Source: a virus. From it: a stretch of DNA of 42,838 nt. The stretch's first letter is position 1; every line of letters begins with the position of its first letter. Below are positions 39,368 through 42,838 of the stretch, piece after piece. The position numbers were made by a program, and so were the translations under genes. The stretch lies in the IMG/VR virus record IMGVR_UViG_3300013233_000593, positions 1 to 42,838 of that record; one strand, 5' to 3'. The notes under the pieces are model-generated. The model saw nothing but the letters and a program-made list of their open reading frames with translations. It was not told the origin of the DNA and did no database searches.

Positions 39368-40082
39368 AAGCAGCACAGCAAAAAAGACGAGAATGGACAT
39401 GCTCCCAACCCATATGATAGGGCAACACTTATCCGCCGCCCTCCCGGAACTAACCTCTTTTGACGAACATTGTGCTATCTGTGGATTAGGGGGAGGTGAA
39501 GGCTTACCTTTGGATCAGGTTATCACTTCTACCTTTGCCGACATAGATTGGCTTCTGGACGGTGGCCGCCACATCTGTATCTATTGTCTGCGTTGTCTCG
39601 GCCAGGGTCAGCCTCGGAACGAATGGATAAAAAACGTGAGTTGTATTGCAACTCCGGAGAAACTTCTCCGCCTCAAAAGAGACGATCTCTGGCTGCACCT
39701 GCTCGCTCCCCCCACAATCCCCTTTATATTCAACATCACCTTTAGTCACAAAAAGCACATGAGTTTTAAGGGCCGCGTCAACTGTGGAGGACGCCGTTAT
39801 TACGTCACAACCGACATAGACACAGCTGAGATAGACCTATCCCGCATGGCGTCGGCCATAGAGGCAATGCGGTCATGGTATTCCGTCTGTAAAGATACCG
39901 CAGTCAAACCCACATGGTTCACAAAGAACGACATATTGAGAGGTGTTACAAACTATAAAAAAATTGAAAATTATGGGACAGAGCAATTTTTAAAAGAGGA
40001 TGCCGTGTTGTCCAAGTGGCGCGGCAATCATGCCCTCGAAATACTAACCTACGCACTCAACAAAAAGGAGGCAGTAAAATGA
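39354..40082 (+). CDS. csf1: Type IV CRISPR-associated Csf1 (large-subunit-like zinc protein)
   Basis: 242 aa. Zinc finger CAIC (Cys 40, 43) and CIYCLRC (Cys 75, 78), separated by GLPLDQVITSTFADIDWLLD, is the Csf1 arrangement. The remainder is beta then helical. In type IV complexes Csf1 is the Cas8-like large subunit at the foot of the backbone. AGGAGG (39341) lies 7 bases before the ATG, within the Mor-like gene. Its TGA overlaps the csf2 ATG. Assignment rests on zinc pattern plus neighbours. Confidence 0.8.
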   Translation: MTTNRSSTAKKTRMDMLPTHMIGQHLSAALPELTSFDEHCAICGLGGGEGLPLDQVITSTFADIDWLLDGGRHICIYCLRCLGQGQPRNEWIKNVSCIATPEKLLRLKRDDLWLHLLAPPTIPFIFNITFSHKKHMSFKGRVNCGGRRYYVTTDIDTAEIDLSRMASAIEAMRSWYSVCKDTAVKPTWFTKNDILRGVTNYKKIENYGTEQFLKEDAVLSKWRGNHALEILTYALNKKEAVK

Positions 40083-41320
40083 TCAAATTCAACTACATAT
40101 TCAAAGCCGTTGGACCGCTCCACACAGGCAGCGATATCAGTGAAGGTATATTCAAATCCCTTCGGCGCCAGAAGCACGTCCTGCCCGAATCACTATCCTA
40201 CAGCTCCGTCCTTACCGACGAAGCTCGCCGAGACGCAGTAGTCAACCTCTGCATGGGTGTCTGGAACTCCATAGACTTCGATGCCATGAGAAAAAGCCGC
40301 CTCCTCAGAGTGTGGGACGAATTTGCCGCAAAGCTTACCGCCGCCGGGCGATGCAGAGACAAATACAAATTTCTCGACCGCCTTTGCCGTTCCTGGGGAA
40401 TCAGATCGTGCACACATGACCTCGTAAACCAAGCACTAGATGCTCTCACCGACACAGAACTGCTCGACATAGTACGCAACGAGACCATCTATATCGTCCT
40501 TAAAATGCGGGTGATAAAAGACGACATGCAACAGCAGTGGGAAAATAACAAAGTCAGGAGTAAAGACTACAAATATCCTGCGATCAAAAAGCTTGAATCG
40601 CCCATAGTCGTCAGCCGGTACGATGAAGAGCTGCCTTGCATCTCAGGCAACAGCATTCGCGGGAAAATGCGGCGCATAGCCATGTACGACTACTGTCGCC
40701 GCGCCGGGCTGACCTCCCTCTCCAAACGTGTTTACCACACATTCTTTAGTGGCGGCTTTCTCGATTCCTCATCCACCTACGAAGATTTTGGCCGGCTGGA
40801 CGACGTATGCAGCCACCACCCCATGCTTGCCGTCTTCGGTTGTGCCTTTGGCGACATGATGATCGAGGGCGATATGAAAATAGGCTGGGCCTACCCCCTC
40901 TGTAGCGAGCGTGAGACCGCAGGCGAATCTATCTGGGAGAAGCTGGATACCGTATTCCAGACCCGTAAAGACAGCTCTAAAAGCGAGGACATCATAGACA
41001 TAGAAACCGTAATTGACGGTGAAATACAAGACGCCCCCCCCCAGCAAATGAAATACGAATATGAAGTCTTTGCACCTGGCACAATCTTCGAGCATCGCAT
41101 AGCCCTCTGTACCGAAGACACCCTCCACATAAGCGCCTTCTGGCACATGATTACCTTATTTACAGAGCAGCCGTACATCGGCGGCATGGGCGCCGTTGGC
41201 AACGGAGAGATAGACATCGACGGCATCACAATCCCCGAGAATGCCAATGCAGAGTACCTCAATTATATCGAAGGCAAAAAAAACCAGATAAAGGAGTTTT
41301 GGGCCAATGTCAAAGTCTAA
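40079..41320 (+). CDS. csf2: Type IV CRISPR-associated Csf2 (Cas7-like backbone)
   Basis: 413 aa from the ATG at 40079 (AAAGGAGG upstream; ATGA overlap with csf1). RAMP/Cas7 features: first strand NYIFKAVGPLHTGSD, PCISGNSIRGKMRRIAMYDY (about 186-205) and the glycine-rich YIGGMGAVGNGEI near the C-terminus. It would coat the guide RNA. Residues ~44-165 form an extra, apparently helical region not part of the usual Csf2, in an operon without a separate cas11. Overlaps csf3 by 14 bases. Confidence 0.88.
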   Translation: MIKFNYIFKAVGPLHTGSDISEGIFKSLRRQKHVLPESLSYSSVLTDEARRDAVVNLCMGVWNSIDFDAMRKSRLLRVWDEFAAKLTAAGRCRDKYKFLDRLCRSWGIRSCTHDLVNQALDALTDTELLDIVRNETIYIVLKMRVIKDDMQQQWENNKVRSKDYKYPAIKKLESPIVVSRYDEELPCISGNSIRGKMRRIAMYDYCRRAGLTSLSKRVYHTFFSGGFLDSSSTYEDFGRLDDVCSHHPMLAVFGCAFGDMMIEGDMKIGWAYPLCSERETAGESIWEKLDTVFQTRKDSSKSEDIIDIETVIDGEIQDAPPQQMKYEYEVFAPGTIFEHRIALCTEDTLHISAFWHMITLFTEQPYIGGMGAVGNGEIDIDGITIPENANAEYLNYIEGKKNQIKEFWANVKV

Positions 41321-41999
41321 ACACCTCCACTTCAGTCCCCAATCGCAGGCATGGCGGCTCACCGTAACCTTCTACTCGCCGTGCATCTACTACACTCCCG
41401 TCATGCTCGACGGCCTGGTAGCCTACGGCCTTAACCGTCGCGCCACCGCCGCCGAGGGGCGGCCCTCCTACACCGGTCCAGGCTGGAAACGCACCGGCAT
41501 CTTCGACGACCTGAAAAGATACCTCTTTCAGGATTCCAACTGCTCCGTTTGCACCCAGATGATTCCCGACATAGACATCCCCATAATCGAGAGCATCAAA
41601 AAACGGTTTGATCTCCGCCACTATAAACTAATAGACTTCGGCAAACACCGGCCCCGGATAAACAGCTCCGCGGCTCCATACCGTAACTATAACAAGCGCA
41701 TGCCAGGTCGCCTTGTCCGGCAGGGACATTGGGACTTTATCGGCGACGGCCCGGCCATAGCAGCACTCATATCGAGCGAGATCGTCGGCATAGGCAAAGA
41801 CATCAACGCCGGATACGGCTGGATCGCCCGCGCAAACCTCTTGGCCGTCACAGCGACACGCGAAGAAATCCTTGCCCAACGTCCCATCCCCCTCCATCTT
41901 GCCGAGCGATACGGCATAGAAGGCCGTCATGAGATACGGGCGTGGAAACCCCCCTATTGGCGCCGTGGCAACCAGACCGAGTGCGTGGTCCCCGAATGA
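41307..41999 (+). CDS. csf3: Type IV CRISPR-associated Csf3 (Cas5-like)
   Basis: 230 aa, a RAMP protein: first strand RLTVTFYSPCIYYTPVMLDG, a long middle region with RPRINSSAAPYRNYNKRMPG, and the glycine-rich IVGIGKDINAGYGWI near residue 165. In type IV complexes it caps the 5' end of the guide RNA. AAGGAG lies 12 bases before the ATG inside csf2. The stop overlaps the cysH-like ATG (ATGA). Confidence 0.82.
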   Translation: MSKSKHLHFSPQSQAWRLTVTFYSPCIYYTPVMLDGLVAYGLNRRATAAEGRPSYTGPGWKRTGIFDDLKRYLFQDSNCSVCTQMIPDIDIPIIESIKKRFDLRHYKLIDFGKHRPRINSSAAPYRNYNKRMPGRLVRQGHWDFIGDGPAIAALISSEIVGIGKDINAGYGWIARANLLAVTATREEILAQRPIPLHLAERYGIEGRHEIRAWKPPYWRRGNQTECVVPE

Positions 42000-42760
42000 A
42001 ATACGAAAAAAACATAGAACTCCTCCGCGCCGGAGAACTATGGAAAAACACCCGGATGTTCAAGGCCAAACGCGAAAAAGCCATAACAGTCTGCATAAAA
42101 GCCTTCGAGACAAACATCCCAGCCTACCTTGCCATTAGTGGAGGGAAAGACTCAGTGGCCATGTCGGGAATAGTAGACGAAGCCGCCCGCCGTTGCGGGC
42201 AAGACTTTGTTCTTTGGGGCCACCTCAGCGACGCCAGCTTCCCAGGTACAGAAGAGACCATCCTTGAAACCGCAAACAGACTTGGCCGCGACGTTGTAAT
42301 AGACCGCTCTCCCGTCTCCGCCTTCGACGTAGTTGGCCAGCAGAGCCGCGCCGCCTTTGGAAAAAAAGGGTACTTTTTCGACGCCATAAAAGCCTGGGTA
42401 GAAAAGAGTAACCGCCGTCTCACCTTCGTCGGCGTCCGGGCCGACGAAAGCAAGCGTCGCCGCAACGCCTGCCGCGCCCAGGGGCAGATATTCCAGAGCA
42501 ACACCCCTTGCCACCACACAAAGTGCTTCCCCGTCGCATGGTTTACGCTGAACGACGTAGCAGCCGCCCTGTCACAGTACAATCTCCCCGTCCATCCCAT
42601 CTACAACAAGCTCCCCATAGACCAGAAAACCATCAGGCTGGGATATGTGACAGCATTGGACCTCATGCACCAAGGAACAATAGTATTCCTGCGCCTGAAC
42701 TATCCTGCTCTCTATAACAAACTCCTCCAGGCATTCCCCGAGGCGTCTCAATATGCATAG
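41996..42760 (+). CDS. cysH: CysH-like PP-loop protein of the type IV-B locus
   Basis: 254 aa from the ATG at 41996, overlapping the csf3 stop; an upstream in-frame ATG at 41942 would overlap csf3 further. The PP-loop SGGKDS (residues 48-53) binds ATP. ...TKCFPVAWFTLNDVAAALSQ is the conserved C-terminal part of PAPS reductase-type proteins, with several Cys (CRAQGQ, CHHTKC). Its constant association with csf1-3 and the lack of dinG or cas6 mark subtype IV-B. Its reaction in these loci is not known. The next ORF overlaps its TAG by 8 bases. Confidence 0.88.
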   Translation: MKYEKNIELLRAGELWKNTRMFKAKREKAITVCIKAFETNIPAYLAISGGKDSVAMSGIVDEAARRCGQDFVLWGHLSDASFPGTEETILETANRLGRDVVIDRSPVSAFDVVGQQSRAAFGKKGYFFDAIKAWVEKSNRRLTFVGVRADESKRRRNACRAQGQIFQSNTPCHHTKCFPVAWFTLNDVAAALSQYNLPVHPIYNKLPIDQKTIRLGYVTALDLMHQGTIVFLRLNYPALYNKLLQAFPEASQYA

Positions 42761-42838
42761 AGACCTCACCCCCTTTCAACGCGGCATCGATTTTATCTGT
42801 CATTATCGCGGTAACAACCTTTACCCTCGCCGACATTG
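42630..42838. repeat. Right copy of the 209-bp terminal direct repeat
   Basis: Exact duplicate of the window's first 209 bases; includes the 3' end of the cysH-like gene. Confidence 0.97.
42753..42838 (+). CDS. 5' part of the frameshifted HTH ORF (partial; continues at 124)
   Basis: ATG overlapping the cysH TAG, then MHRDLTPFQRGIDFICHYRG to the end of the window. On the circle it continues into the left end, where the frame breaks near base 190; that base is also present in this copy. Confidence 0.5.
   Translation, partial: MHRDLTPFQRGIDFICHYRGNNLYPRRH

Noticed and set aside
41996-42760. CysH-like gene as ordinary sulfate-assimilation PAPS reductase or a DndC phosphorothioation enzyme
   Set aside because: No other sulfur or dnd genes are nearby; the overlap with csf3 ties it to the type IV-B locus.

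Overview
This window is one complete temperate, tailed-phage genome. Bases 1-209 are repeated exactly as bases 42630-42838, so the sequence closes into a circle of 42,629 bp of unique sequence. The breakpoint falls inside a cysH-like gene, which fits an assembly overlap of a circular or circularly permuted molecule better than true virion ends. Nearly all genes run rightward, many with 4- to 14-base stop/start overlaps. The exception is a leftward lysogeny block at about 26.3-28.6 kb. A 45-base piece of a tRNA-Arg(CCT) 3' half next to the integrase gene is the probable attP. The host is most likely a Gram-negative bacterium (CCA-encoding tRNA, DUF4124 protein, GTA-type holin, host-like intergenic repeats); I cannot name it further.

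Layout: 0.1-2.2 kb holds a frameshifted winged-helix gene, a sigma70 promoter with a leader peptide and terminator, and three unknown genes. 2.3-12 kb is packaging and head: a TerS-like zinc protein, TerL, a fused Mu-type portal/MuF protein, a protease with a nested scaffold, lambda D- and E-type capsid proteins, and Mu gp36/gpG/gp37-type connectors. 11.9-20.8 kb is a non-contractile tail: tube, assembly chaperone, tape measure, hub, and an OB-fold plus NHL-propeller protein. 20.8-22.6 kb is lysis (coiled-coil and membrane proteins, M15 endolysin, three-TM holin). 22.6-26.1 kb holds more tail or receptor-type proteins.

26.2-28.6 kb (minus strand) is lysogeny: attP, tyrosine integrase, a 28-aa ORF, an exported DUF4124 protein, a frameshifted Cys-rich ORF and a CI-like repressor, read divergently from a consensus promoter with repeated operators. 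28.7-37.4 kb is the early region: a structured leader, a CII-like regulator, many small proteins, a serine recombinase, a DUF1599 protein, an OB-fold protein, a zinc/Toprim primase, a cytosine-C5 methyltransferase overlapped by a second frame, and a replication ATPase. 37.4-37.7 kb is an 11-bp iteron array (candidate origin), followed by a Xer-type recombinase.

The most notable element is 39.1-42.8 kb (closing through 1-430): a Mor-family activator translationally overlapped with csf1, csf2 (cas7-like), csf3 (cas5-like) and a cysH-like PP-loop gene. This is the gene set of a type IV-B CRISPR-Cas system. As is usual for IV-B there is no CRISPR array, cas6, dinG or adaptation gene. There is also no separate cas11 gene, and Csf2 carries an extra, apparently helical region of about 120 residues. 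The operon sits between the replication module and the late packaging genes, where Mu-like phages keep late regulation.
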